64,000 nt of DNA from Bacillota bacterium (GCA_023416695.1 JAEZGY010000055.1:1-64000), one strand, 5' to 3'; counted from the stretch's first letter, positions 7,504 to 15,949 are shown. Translations and numbers: made by a program. Notes: generated by a model not told the origin, from the sequence alone.

Positions 7504-8598
7504 ATGAAGAAGTGTTTCCTATGTCTAATACCAATGTTAATATTATCATTACTAGTTTGTTCTTGCGCGGACAATAGCAAGCTAACTCAGAACAATACAG
7601 TACAACCAACGAGAAGTGCAGCCACAACGATACAACCAAGTAATCCACCACAGAGTATAGCACCTGTAAAGACGCAGTCACCAGTGCCAACCCAACATCC
7701 GGTCATTAACCAACCTGTTCTTAGTTCCATCAATCATTATGTCATCAAAGCGGACGTTAAGGCATATTTGTCTCAGGAAGAGATTGTATTATTCCAGAAG
7801 GTGATGGATGCTATTTTTGCTCAAAAGAAGGAAGTAATCTTATCAGAGGATTATGATTCCAATCTGCGTATTTTGGGAGCATTAAGTGGGAGCCCTTACT
7901 ATTTCTTTGTTAAGCAGGATCGGTTCTCTAAGGATCATACCAAAGTCTTATTTACCTATGGCTACAGTGCTTCGGAGCAGGCAGAAATGGCGGAATTTAT
8001 GGACAAGGAGTACTTAACATTAATTAATGAGAATATCACCTCTGATATGAATGAATTAGAAAAGGTTCTTGCGATCTATAGATATTTTGCAAGCCGTATT
8101 AGTTACGATTACGAGTGGCTCTATGGACTTGATATGGCAGATGATAAATTCCTCTATCCCGATATTGAGATATACCAAGCGTTAAAGACGGACAAAGGGG
8201 TATGCCATACCTATACATATCTTTGTGAATTTGCTTTACAGCAGCTAGGAATTGAGTGTTTACGATTTACCGGAGAAATGACGGACAAGAAGGACGCAGG
8301 ACATATGTGGCTTGTGGTACGCATAGATGGAGAGTACTATCACTGTGATCCAACCTGGGATAGTAATGGAGCGGAGGTAGGACTTAAATACTTCGGTATG
8401 ACAGATGAGGAACGGACAACCTCTGGAGTAACATTTAGTAATTTATGTATTGATGGAGCATATGGCCAGATTGTATGTAATAGCAAGAGATTTGCTGACT
8501 TTAGAGACGTTAGTAATTTTGAGATAAATAATGACCATAGCATTACACTTTATAAGGATGATGGGAGTGCACCAGTGAGATGGAGTACAGTTAAGTAA
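7504..8598 (+). CDS. Transglutaminase-like lipoprotein
   Basis: The protein starts with a lipoprotein signal (KKCFLCLIPMLILSLLVCSC; likely lipidated Cys C21), then a Thr/Pro/Gln-rich linker to about residue 75. The C-terminal half is a transglutaminase-like domain with the papain-type triad C234 (KGVCHTY), H267 (AGHMW) and D282 (YHCDPTWD). Bacterial members of this superfamily act as extracytoplasmic proteases, amidases or cross-linkers. Surface anchoring and a cell-wall or matrix protein role are inferred. GAGG lies 10 nt before this ATG; a TTG one codon earlier is an alternative. A strong terminator follows. Confidence 0.88.
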   Translation: MKKCFLCLIPMLILSLLVCSCADNSKLTQNNTVQPTRSAATTIQPSNPPQSIAPVKTQSPVPTQHPVINQPVLSSINHYVIKADVKAYLSQEEIVLFQKVMDAIFAQKKEVILSEDYDSNLRILGALSGSPYYFFVKQDRFSKDHTKVLFTYGYSASEQAEMAEFMDKEYLTLINENITSDMNELEKVLAIYRYFASRISYDYEWLYGLDMADDKFLYPDIEIYQALKTDKGVCHTYTYLCEFALQQLGIECLRFTGEMTDKKDAGHMWLVVRIDGEYYHCDPTWDSNGAEVGLKYFGMTDEERTTSGVTFSNLCIDGAYGQIVCNSKRFADFRDVSNFEINNDHSITLYKDDGSAPVRWSTVK

Positions 8599-8615
8599 CA
8601 TGGTTTTGGAAACAG

Positions 8616-8658
8616 AAGCCTTAGAACATAAACGACAAATATGTTCTAAGGCTTTTTT
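8616..8658 (+). terminator. Intrinsic terminator after the transglutaminase-like gene
   Basis: A 15-bp perfect stem (AAGCCTTAGAACATA with its complement) with a 9-nt loop is followed by TTTTTT. Confidence 0.93.
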
Positions 8659-8814
8659 ATGATAAAAGCCTCAACATATACTGGTGATTCTTACATGGTT
8701 GCTGTAGTATAGAAACAGGAAAGTTAAAATTGTAACGTTACGTAAGCAAAATTCGCCTAATAAATAGATGTGTAAATATAAAAGGGGAGAGATGCTAATT
8801 ATTTGAAGGGGTTT

Positions 8815-8898
8815 GATGAAGTATATCGCAGAGAACTGGTGGAAAGCCCATCTGGCAATTACTACGGTGCTTCATTTAAGAAACTTTAATAGAGTGGA
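8815..8898 (+). promoter_or_regulatory. T-box-like leader fragment (tentative)
   Basis: GATGAAG (8815-8821) can pair with CTTCATT (8870-8876) to close a domain containing AGTA, then GCAGAGAACTGGTGGAAAG. These resemble the Stem I conserved elements of clostridial T-box leaders (AGTA, AGAGA, GGTGGAAA). AGAGTGG at 8891-8897 resembles the start of the T-box sequence, but the expected continuation ACCGCG is absent and there is no terminator. It may be a degraded or divergent T-box, or an unrelated structured leader. It lies directly upstream of the ABM-domain gene's ribosome site. Confidence 0.3.
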
Positions 8899-8916
8899 GT
8901 AAAGGAGATAGTGACA

Positions 8917-9594
8917 ATGAAAGAATTTAACTCAGAGTATGCAAGTGTTACCTACAAAGAAGAGGACAAAGTTGTTTGTTTAGTATGGAAAAAGCCTGCT
9001 TATCTAGACAACTATAGGGAACCTGCCATGTTTGCGCTGGAGTTACTTCGCCAGTATGAGGGAAGTAATTTTGTCGTAGACGCTAGGAATGGGTTTGAAG
9101 ACGATAAACGTGATGTGGAGTGGGGATTTACCTACCTGCTTCCAGAGATGGCGAAGACCTCTTGTAGATTTTTTAGCTTTATCATGAATGAAGTCAATGC
9201 AATTGAGGATGAGATGGATATGTGGACTCTTGAAGCAGGAAAGTATTTTGCCATAACAATAGCCAAGGATTATGAGGGAGCCCTTCGCTCCATGAGAGAG
9301 TGTATTCTAGTTAATGTTGTGTATGTGATAATGGAAGGAAAAGGAGAAGAATTCATACAGAAGTTCCTTACGGAGAAGATTGCAGACAAGTCTAGGCAGG
9401 AACCAGGTAATATCAGTTACGAGGTTAGTCTCTCCGTGGAGTGTGAGAATGAGGTTTTCCTTACAGAAATGTGGACCAATGAGATGGAACAAAAACGGCA
9501 CGGAAAAACCTCACATTATGCTACTTTGACAGAACTTAAGAATTGCTATGTAACAGAGGTCAGAATAAGGAAGAGTGTATTAGCGTACCTGTGA
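8917..9594 (+). CDS. Two-domain protein: N-terminal SpoIIAA/STAS-like, C-terminal ABM-type monooxygenase fold
   Basis: Residues 1-130 look like a SpoIIAA/STAS-like alpha/beta domain (YKEEDKVVCLVWKKPAYLDN, then SNFVVDARNGFED). Residues 155-225 resemble an antibiotic-biosynthesis-monooxygenase (ABM) ferredoxin-like fold, with the typical sequence of a beta strand, FLTEMWTNE and RHGKTSHYATL. ABM proteins bind quinols, heme or polyketides and are usually stand-alone and about 100 residues. I know of no defined reaction for this fusion. The ATG is 9 nt after AAAGGAG; a GTG two codons earlier is too close to it. The T-box-like leader lies upstream. Confidence 0.65.
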   Translation: MKEFNSEYASVTYKEEDKVVCLVWKKPAYLDNYREPAMFALELLRQYEGSNFVVDARNGFEDDKRDVEWGFTYLLPEMAKTSCRFFSFIMNEVNAIEDEMDMWTLEAGKYFAITIAKDYEGALRSMRECILVNVVYVIMEGKGEEFIQKFLTEKIADKSRQEPGNISYEVSLSVECENEVFLTEMWTNEMEQKRHGKTSHYATLTELKNCYVTEVRIRKSVLAYL

Positions 9595-9619
9595 TACAGT
9601 AATATACTAAATTCCAACC

Positions 9620-10027
9620 CTAATCCATCTTAGTCTTATTCTTTTCTAAGTTAGCATTTAGGGTTTTGGTATAGTGTCTTCGATATAGTATTGTAATGCC
9701 AATGCCACAGATTTCAGCAACTAAACATATTTTTACTAAGACAGAGAGAGCTCTCATTCCAAATATATAAGCAAAGCCTGCAGTTCCGGTAGCTATTAAT
9801 AAAGCCAATACAAGATAACTAGGTAGGATGCTTCTTGGATATAACTTCTCGCACATCGGAAATAGAAGCTCTCCTAAAAGCCAGATTATAAAACCAGCAA
9901 AGATACCTTTTAGCACAATAAAGCACGCCTCTTTGTAATCAGAGAATGTAGCTAACACTAGTAAGGTTATTAGGATGGAGATTAGTATAGTATAGAGTAA
10001 TCTTAAAAAGGAGTCCTTATCAAACAT
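9620..10027 (-). CDS. DUF3021 family membrane protein
   Basis: This 135-residue protein has four hydrophobic spans (about residues 8-27, 36-55, 67-88 and 93-114) with charged ends and ends in a Lys/Asn-rich tail. That is the size and topology of DUF3021 proteins, which are repeatedly found next to LytTR DNA-binding proteins. It begins 2 bp after the LytTR regulator gene ends, so the two are translationally linked. A role as the membrane partner or inhibitor of the regulator is the usual inference; no catalytic residues are visible. Confidence 0.8.
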   Translation of the reverse strand: MFDKDSFLRLLYTILISILITLLVLATFSDYKEACFIVLKGIFAGFIIWLLGELLFPMCEKLYPRSILPSYLVLALLIATGTAGFAYIFGMRALSVLVKICLVAEICGIGITILYRRHYTKTLNANLEKNKTKMD

Positions 10028-10029
10028 AG

Positions 10030-10575
10030 TTACATTCCGATCCTTTCCTTAAATTCTTTTATAAAATTGCGAGAAATGTCTAATGGTTCCTTATAGCCTT
10101 GCATTTTTAGTATAAATTTCCCTTTAAACATGGGGGTTATCTTACATATGTACTGGATATTGACAATTTCCGATTTGTTAATCCGGATAAAGCGTTTTGA
10201 GAGAATGTCATCCTCCAGTTCATAGAGCTTATGTTTAATCCGGTACTGATTACCATCTAGGGTATTGGCATAGGTATCATTGCCATAAGCATGAAAGAAA
10301 ACGACATTAGTAATCTCAATTGGAACATAAGTATCCTCTTTTTTACCCATAAGGATAGAGAGAGGCTGTGTTTGGCTTGCTCTAAGGACGTTTAATAAAG
10401 AGGCTATTTTATCTATTCGAAAATAGATGATAACATCGCCTTCTTCCTTAGGGCTTATGCCTTGTTCGCATAATGTGACAGCAGCTTTGGAGTCTAGAAG
10501 GATATGATTTGCTTTTAGTAATTCTATTAATATCTCTTCATTTTCTTTTTTACAAAGTAATTTATACTTTTCCAT
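10030..10575 (-). CDS. LytTR-family transcriptional regulator
   Basis: The C-terminal ~100 residues form a LytTR DNA-binding domain: IEITNVVFFHAYGNDTYA, then YRIKHKLYELEDDIL, KRFIRINKSEIVNIQYI and the DISRNFIKEFKERIGM end. The N-terminal ~75 residues lack the phospho-acceptor pattern of a response-regulator receiver. This makes it a non-canonical LytTR regulator, probably controlled by the DUF3021 membrane partner. The start is the ATG 5 nt after GGAGG; an in-frame TTG four codons upstream overlaps that site. It is the third gene of a four-gene operon behind an ABC exporter. Confidence 0.88.
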   Translation of the reverse strand: MEKYKLLCKKENEEILIELLKANHILLDSKAAVTLCEQGISPKEEGDVIIYFRIDKIASLLNVLRASQTQPLSILMGKKEDTYVPIEITNVVFFHAYGNDTYANTLDGNQYRIKHKLYELEDDILSKRFIRINKSEIVNIQYICKITPMFKGKFILKMQGYKEPLDISRNFIKEFKERIGM

Positions 10576-10592
10576 GGGGACCTCCAAAGGAG

Positions 10593-11471
10593 TTATTTTC
10601 TCTTATATCTTTTTAGATGAAGGACGGATGCAATATAAAAAAGTAGTCCAAAAGCAGCTAAATAAAGTAGCATCTCTAAAGAAGTAAATACATGTCCATT
10701 TATGTTTAAGTCGAGTCCATACTCTTGTTTCATTTTATTTATGGTAGTAAGGGTTGCGTTTGGCACAGAGGATTCTAGGTTATCTCTTATCATAATACTA
10801 CGAAATAGAGCAGAGGAATGCGCCAGAGGGAATAACTTGATTACGATTGCAATTTTATCTGATAAGTATCCTAAAGGAAAATATAAGCCGGCAAAAAAAC
10901 CAATTAGAGTATTTAAAAGTGTATTTACAATGGATAAAGAAATGTTGGATTTTAATCGTATAATAAAGAAAAAAGAAAAACCTACGTAAACAAAGACTGA
11001 TAATACTATAATACCAAATATTTTCAAATGATCAATGGCAGGTAGCAGACTTCCACCCTTAGCGACGATAAATAGTTCCCCAAGTATAAGGGTCAGGACA
11101 GTCATTATAACTCCTGTTATCCATGCTGCAATCATATATCCAAACATGATAAATGAGCGATTTATAGGAGTAACCAACATATCATCCTGGGATCCCTCTA
11201 TGTAATCCTCCACTTTAAAGGTTAAGATAAATAAAGGCACACTTAAGGTAGGTACACATAGCAATCCCCCGATGATCCATCCATATATGATTTGACTGTT
11301 GTTAGAACTTTTGCCTAGCTCAGAGCTTAGGTTTTGAATCTGCATGTCAGCTAGAAAAAAGATATATAAAGCTACAACAATAAGTACACTTAGAAAGGAA
11401 AAGAACAGAACTCCTTTATCTCTATAATAACGCTTAAGATTTCTTATAATTAGTTGTCTTAATCCTCTCAT
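10593..11471 (-). CDS. ABC-2 type transporter permease
   Basis: The 292-residue membrane protein has six predicted spans and the ABC-2 permease layout. There is a cytoplasmic N-terminal helix (RQLIIRNLKRYYRDKGVLFF), a first span, an extracytoplasmic segment with QNLSSELGKSSNN, four central spans, then a loop and a final span at the C-terminus. The start ATG overlaps the stop of the ATPase gene (ATGA), giving translational coupling, and GGGAG lies 6 nt upstream. With the ATPase it should form an exporter, of the class often involved in antimicrobial peptide or drug resistance. The substrate is unknown. Confidence 0.88.
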   Translation of the reverse strand: MRGLRQLIIRNLKRYYRDKGVLFFSFLSVLIVVALYIFFLADMQIQNLSSELGKSSNNSQIIYGWIIGGLLCVPTLSVPLFILTFKVEDYIEGSQDDMLVTPINRSFIMFGYMIAAWITGVIMTVLTLILGELFIVAKGGSLLPAIDHLKIFGIIVLSVFVYVGFSFFFIIRLKSNISLSIVNTLLNTLIGFFAGLYFPLGYLSDKIAIVIKLFPLAHSSALFRSIMIRDNLESSVPNATLTTINKMKQEYGLDLNINGHVFTSLEMLLYLAAFGLLFYIASVLHLKRYKRK

Positions 11472-12391
11472 AGTTTCTCCCTCATACACTTTCCTGCATT
11501 TACATTCAAAAACACATCGTCCATATTTCCTTTTATAATTTCAAAGCTCTCAATCTCAGTTCTTAGATTCTTCACAATCTCAAGAGCATCAAAAGAATGA
11601 TCAATCCATACAGTAACCAACTCTCTTTGTTTTTCATAAGAATAGCCCATGTTTTCTAAAAGAGAATCATCTATATTGCTATCTTTTAAATATAGCATCA
11701 GTCGATCGGAGCTGTACGCTGTCTTCAACTGTGCGGGTGTTCCCTTGGCTTTGATCTCTCCCGAGGCCATAATGACGATATAGTCTGCACAAGAAGCTTC
11801 CTCCATGTAGTGAGTGGTTAAAAAGATAGTTAGCTTCCTTTCTTTATTGAGCTGACGAATTACGTCCCATACACATTTCCTAGAATAAGGGTCAAGTCCA
11901 GTGGTGGGTTCGTCTAATATGAGAATTTTTGGTTTGTTAATGAGTGCTCTCACAATATCTGCCCGTCTTTTTTGCCCTCCACTTAGTTTTCCGTATTTCC
12001 TATCTAGAATATCTGTAATATCAATTCGCTCAGATAGCTCTATCATGCACTTTTGTATCTCTTTCTTCGACATTCCGTATAAAGATCCCCTGCTAAATAT
12101 GTTTTCACGTACAGTAAGATGTCGATCTAGCATATTTCCCTGAAAAACCACTCCGATATCATTTCTAACTTTCTCATCTTCTTTATCTATATGGTGTTGA
12201 TTGACGATTACATCCCCAGATGTTTTCTTGAGTAAAGTGGAAATAATATTGATGGTAGTGGATTTACCCGCCCCGTTTTCCCCTAAAAAGGCAAAAAAAC
12301 TACCCTCTTTGACGGAAAAATCAATTCCATTAATAGCATTTACATTTTTATAGACTTTGCATAGGTTGTGAACCTCTATGATTTCTGACAT
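11468..12391 (-). CDS. ABC transporter ATP-binding protein
   Basis: This 307-residue ATPase has a Walker A motif GENGAGKST (residues 37-45), the signature LSGGQKRR, Walker B ILILDEPTTGLD and the switch histidine in TTHYMEEA. The ~85-residue C-terminal extension after the ATPase core is typical of the DrrA/BcrA/NatA exporter subfamily. It is the first gene of a four-gene operon (ATPase, permease, LytTR regulator, DUF3021), with GGAGGG 4 nt before the ATG. The module probably regulates its own expression in response to the exported compound or to membrane stress. Confidence 0.93.
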   Translation of the reverse strand: MSEIIEVHNLCKVYKNVNAINGIDFSVKEGSFFAFLGENGAGKSTTINIISTLLKKTSGDVIVNQHHIDKEDEKVRNDIGVVFQGNMLDRHLTVRENIFSRGSLYGMSKKEIQKCMIELSERIDITDILDRKYGKLSGGQKRRADIVRALINKPKILILDEPTTGLDPYSRKCVWDVIRQLNKERKLTIFLTTHYMEEASCADYIVIMASGEIKAKGTPAQLKTAYSSDRLMLYLKDSNIDDSLLENMGYSYEKQRELVTVWIDHSFDALEIVKNLRTEIESFEIIKGNMDDVFLNVNAGKCMREKL

Positions 12392-12504
12392 AGTACCCTC
12401 CCGAATCGATACATTTTATAATTAAGTATTAACGTATTTTCCCGTATTTGTCGTGAGTTTACTGGTAAGAGGTAGTTTTTTTAATGTAAGAGGGGAAATA
12501 TACT

Positions 12505-12567
12505 ATTCCCATAGTGCGTATGTTGTATTATACTAATTATTGTAAGAATTAGTCATAGAGTGGGAAT
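12505..12567. repeat. Nested inverted repeats upstream of the surface-protein gene
   Basis: ATTCCCA (12505-12511) is repeated inverted as TGGGAAT (12561-12567). Inside this, ACTAATT (12532-12538) is inverted as AATTAGT (12547-12553). The two perfect 7-bp pairs are nested and end 23 bp before the start codon, so they could form a leader stem or paired operator sites. There is no T-run, so this is not a terminator. Confidence 0.4.
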
Positions 12568-12590
12568 GCGATTGGATAGGAGAGGATAAT

Positions 12591-15008
12591 ATGAAGAGAT
12601 TAGGGATACTACTAGGGTTTTTATTTTTGATTCTACTTATGGGAACAACACCTGTTATGGCAGAGAATGCAAGCACTGTTACTATCAAGCTTGGTTCCAC
12701 CCCTGGGCTATATAATGGAAGTTATTATAGCGATGGCTATAACAAGAAGTGGGTTTCCTCTAACCCTTCTATTGTTAGTGTCACAAGTTACAGTGGTGCA
12801 AACTGTTATTTGAAAGCAAATGCATTAGGAAGCTGTGACATAGTATTTTCTTGTACATATAAAAAAATGGAGCCAGTATATAAAAATGGTAGATGGACAA
12901 CACAATATTTTATCTATCCCTATAGTTATATTTATCATATTACAGTAACGGCAAGCGGGGAAACAGTACCCGCGGAAGTCATAATGAAAGAGAAAAATAT
13001 TACTCTTATAGAGGGTGGTTCCCAAGTTTTAAACTATTCAGTAAAGTCTTTAGAGGAGAAAAATATCTTTAATTATAATAAACTATCTTGGTTTTCCTCA
13101 AATCCCAAGGTTGCTAGTGTCAACACAATGGGGGTAGTGACGGCTTGGGCTAAGGGGCAGGCAGTAATTACAGCCATTACACCTGAAGGAATTAAGGATA
13201 CCTGTACAGTAACGGTAGGAAACTTAACCGGGTACACTCAAATTTCAACGGCTCAACAATTAAGTGATATTCGTAATAATCTTAGTGGAAATTATATTTT
13301 AACCAAGGACATCGTATTTAATGATGGTGATTTTAAAGCCAATGGAAACTTCTATAACTCTGGTGCAGGATGGGTTCCAATCGATGGGTTTACAGGAATC
13401 TTAGAAGGCAATGGTCATTACATAGATCATCTTTATAGCCAAGGAAACCATGCAGGTTTATTTACTAATCTTAAAGGTGCCATTCGTAATCTTGAGATTA
13501 AGAATAGTACAATGAAAGGTACTACCTATGGGGGAGCCTTTAGTGCATATTGTGAAGGACCATCTTTTAAAAACTGCAAATCAACTAACAATATCATTAC
13601 AGCCCAGACAGCAGGTGGTTTCATAGGTGCTGCCCACAGCTATAGTATATTCAACAATTGTACCAATACCTCACAGGTTACAGGAAGCAAGGCAGCAGGT
13701 GGTATAGCAGGCGCAGGTGGTTTTATGGATGATTTCCTTCTTTGTTTGAATAAAGGAAATATCTCTATACTTAATAATGCTGTTGGTGATGCTGGTGGTG
13801 TTGTGGGAACTGGCACCAGTGTAAGCATCTATAAATTTTGTACGAACCAAGGGGATATAAGTGGTGGAGGCTATACAGGTGGGTTAATTGGTAAATCAGC
13901 ATGGGGTTCAAGAGTATATCAATGCTACAATACAGGAAGGGTAACTGGAACAGGCATAGGTGTATGTTTAGGAGGAATAGCGGGTAGGGCTTATTTTACA
14001 TATGTAGCAGATAGCTATAATCTTGGAGGCTTGCAGTTAATAAATCCGGGAACAAAGCAAGGAATCATGGGTGGTCTTCTAGGTAACCTAACAATATCGG
14101 GAAGCTCAGCGGGAGACAATTTTCTACTAATAAAAAATTGTATTAACCTTGGTAGGTTACAGATTGCAGGGATTGGTGCACCTTATGTAGGAAGTATCAT
14201 AGGTACAACTGTAGGGGATAATAATGCTTTGTTTGAGACCCTTGTGAAAGACTGTTACTTCCTTAATACTACGTATGATAGACCTTTTGGTAATATGATG
14301 TTAGGTAAAGCAGATAATGTTATGGCATTATCCACTGCTAGTATGAAATTAAGTAGTAGCTATGGGGGATTTGACTTTAATCAAGTATGGGAGTTTAAAA
14401 CGAAAGCCGCCTATCCAACTCTTCGTAGTCAATCAAATATAGTGCAAATAGGTGTTTTAGAAGTACCTAGTTCCGTTAAAGTAGCAGTTAGAGACTATGC
14501 AAGCTCAAATCTAAGCTGGTTAGCAGTGAATCATGCTACAGGTTATGAGATTTATCGATCAACTTCAAAGTCTAAGGGTTATAAGTTAATTGCCACAACT
14601 TCTACGTCATACTATACAAACAAGAAACTGGACACAGGTCGTACTTATTACTATAAAGTTCGTGCATATCATACCTATTCTACTAAGAAGATTTATAGTG
14701 GATTTACTACTGTAAAAAGTATTAAAACAGTGCTTTTAGCTCCGCAAAAGAGTAAGGCTACTAAGGTAAAATCAACTAGCATCAAAGTAACTTGGCAGAA
14801 GGTAAGTGGTGCTTCTGGATATGAAATCTATAGCAGTACATCAAAAAAAGGGAAGTTCACTAAAATCAAAACAACTAAATCATTAAGCTATACTAAAAGT
14901 GGATTAAAGAAGGGAAAGACCTATTACTATAAGATAAGGGCATATCGAGTAGTGGGAAAAACAAAGGTTTATAGTAGCTGGTCTACTTTGACAAACAAAA
15001 GATTATAA
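12591..15008 (+). CDS. Secreted modular surface protein: Ig-like, GLUG repeats, two fibronectin-III domains
   Basis: An 805-residue exported protein. A signal peptide (cleavage likely after VMA, residue about 25) is followed by two bacterial Ig-like (Big_2) regions; WFSSNPKVASVNTMGVVTA is typical. Then comes a long Gly-rich segment of GLUG-type repeats (about residues 235-600; recurring AGGFIG, AGGIAG, TGGLIG and a Cys in each unit), and two fibronectin-III modules at the end (GYEIYRSTSKSKGYKLI and GYEIYSSTSKKGKFTKI). No sortase or S-layer motif and no catalytic domain are seen. Adhesion or matrix binding is the likely role. A strong ribosome site precedes the ATG. Confidence 0.88.
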   Translation: MKRLGILLGFLFLILLMGTTPVMAENASTVTIKLGSTPGLYNGSYYSDGYNKKWVSSNPSIVSVTSYSGANCYLKANALGSCDIVFSCTYKKMEPVYKNGRWTTQYFIYPYSYIYHITVTASGETVPAEVIMKEKNITLIEGGSQVLNYSVKSLEEKNIFNYNKLSWFSSNPKVASVNTMGVVTAWAKGQAVITAITPEGIKDTCTVTVGNLTGYTQISTAQQLSDIRNNLSGNYILTKDIVFNDGDFKANGNFYNSGAGWVPIDGFTGILEGNGHYIDHLYSQGNHAGLFTNLKGAIRNLEIKNSTMKGTTYGGAFSAYCEGPSFKNCKSTNNIITAQTAGGFIGAAHSYSIFNNCTNTSQVTGSKAAGGIAGAGGFMDDFLLCLNKGNISILNNAVGDAGGVVGTGTSVSIYKFCTNQGDISGGGYTGGLIGKSAWGSRVYQCYNTGRVTGTGIGVCLGGIAGRAYFTYVADSYNLGGLQLINPGTKQGIMGGLLGNLTISGSSAGDNFLLIKNCINLGRLQIAGIGAPYVGSIIGTTVGDNNALFETLVKDCYFLNTTYDRPFGNMMLGKADNVMALSTASMKLSSSYGGFDFNQVWEFKTKAAYPTLRSQSNIVQIGVLEVPSSVKVAVRDYASSNLSWLAVNHATGYEIYRSTSKSKGYKLIATTSTSYYTNKKLDTGRTYYYKVRAYHTYSTKKIYSGFTTVKSIKTVLLAPQKSKATKVKSTSIKVTWQKVSGASGYEIYSSTSKKGKFTKIKTTKSLSYTKSGLKKGKTYYYKIRAYRVVGKTKVYSSWSTLTNKRL

Positions 15009-15025
15009 GGGAGAGTAAACGATAC

Positions 15026-15277
15026 ATGGATAATGAGTTACTTCAGAATATAGATAAAATACATACGACAGACTTAGGTGTGATACGCATAAAGAGAAAC
15101 CTTTCATTGGATATTAAGGATGTTGTTACCTGGTGTAAAGGGAAGATTCAGTCTCCTACGGCATCTATAAGTAGAAAAGGGAAGAACTGGTATGTGGAAG
15201 TGAAAGATTCCATTATTACTGTTAATGCATATAGTTACACCATTATTACTGCCCATAAGAAAAAAGAACATAATTAA
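15026..15277 (+). CDS. DUF3781 family protein
   Basis: The 83-residue protein matches the small DUF3781 family by its ordered blocks: NIDKIHTTDLGVIRIKRNL, then VVTWCKGKI, RKGKNWYVEV, and the C-terminal TVNAYSYTIITAHK. It is full length for that family. It lies 17 bp after the surface-protein gene on the same strand, with GGGAG upstream, so it may be cotranscribed, though no functional link is evident. The function of the family is unknown. Confidence 0.85.
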   Translation: MDNELLQNIDKIHTTDLGVIRIKRNLSLDIKDVVTWCKGKIQSPTASISRKGKNWYVEVKDSIITVNAYSYTIITAHKKKEHN

Positions 15278-15290
15278 TACGATAATAAAT

Positions 15291-15319
15291 TGTGGGGAAT
15301 AACCTTCCTCACATTTTTT
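15291..15319 (+). terminator. Intrinsic terminator after the DUF3781 gene
   Basis: A 9-bp stem, TGTGGGGAA with TTCCTCACA (one G-T pair), is followed by six T residues. Confidence 0.8.
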
Positions 15320-15329
15320 GACATACATA

Positions 15330-15358
15330 TTGACGGATATCTATATGATATCTATAAT
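15330..15358 (+). promoter_or_regulatory. Strong sigma-A promoter with an embedded GATATC repeat
   Basis: TTGACG and TATAAT are exactly 17 bp apart. The spacer begins and ends with GATATC, so two palindromes lie between the two hexamers as an inverted or direct pair. A repressor of ArsR or similar type binding here would block polymerase. It drives the C_GCAxxG_C_C gene. Confidence 0.7.
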
Positions 15359-15393
15359 GAAGCATAGACATTTTAAAATGGAGGAGATAGAGT

Positions 15394-15843
15394 ATGAATC
15401 ATGTGGATAAGGCTCAGGCGTATTTTTGCAACAATTTTAACTGTTCTCAAGCGGTTTTTGCCACCTATGCAACAGAATTAGGGCTAGAGGAGGAAGTAGC
15501 ATTAAGAATTGCTACGCAATTGGGTGGAGGAGCTCGTAAAGGTGAAATGTGTGGAGCTGTTTCGGGAGCACTATTGGCATTAGGATTAAAATATGGACAT
15601 AGTCATGCAGAAGATGGAGAAGAAAAGGCGAAAGCATATCAGATTGCAGAAGACTTTATGAACCGCTTCATTGCCCAAAAGGGAAGTGTAGTATGTCGAG
15701 AGCTTTTAGGATATGATCTCTCCAAAAAAGAAGAGGTAGAAAAGATTAGGGAGCAAGGCTTATTTAAAACCATTTGCCCAGAGATGATACGGTATGCTAC
15801 GGTACTTGTAGAGCAGATGATGAAGGAGATAGATGAAAAATAG
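15394..15843 (+). CDS. C_GCAxxG_C_C family (putative redox-active) protein
   Basis: The 149-residue protein shows the pattern that names this family: a conserved Cys in NCSQAVFA (residue about 14), then the G-rich GGGARKGEMCGAVSGALLALG with the GCAxxG-like block, then isolated cysteines in VVCRELL and TICPEM. Such proteins are annotated as putative redox-active and are frequent in anaerobes; substrates are unknown. It has its own strong promoter with an operator-like spacer and a GGAGGAG ribosome site, suggesting it is an inducible single gene. Confidence 0.88.
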   Translation: MNHVDKAQAYFCNNFNCSQAVFATYATELGLEEEVALRIATQLGGGARKGEMCGAVSGALLALGLKYGHSHAEDGEEKAKAYQIAEDFMNRFIAQKGSVVCRELLGYDLSKKEEVEKIREQGLFKTICPEMIRYATVLVEQMMKEIDEK

Positions 15844-15949
15844 GAATCAAGAGTGAACTCATAAACCATATAAATCAAGAACGCCCAATTATTGATAAAG
15901 ATTTCTAAATATGTTACCATGAAATAAATTAATTAATAGGAGGGGTAGT

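Noticed and set aside
7405..7578. A plus-strand frame of about 57 codons overlapping the lipoprotein start in another frame
   Set aside because: No ribosome site and it runs through the lipoprotein signal peptide in another frame.
7370..7690. Minus-strand open frames across the amtB/lipoprotein intergenic region
   Set aside because: No ribosome sites, unlikely composition and overlap with the real lipoprotein gene; they are shadows.
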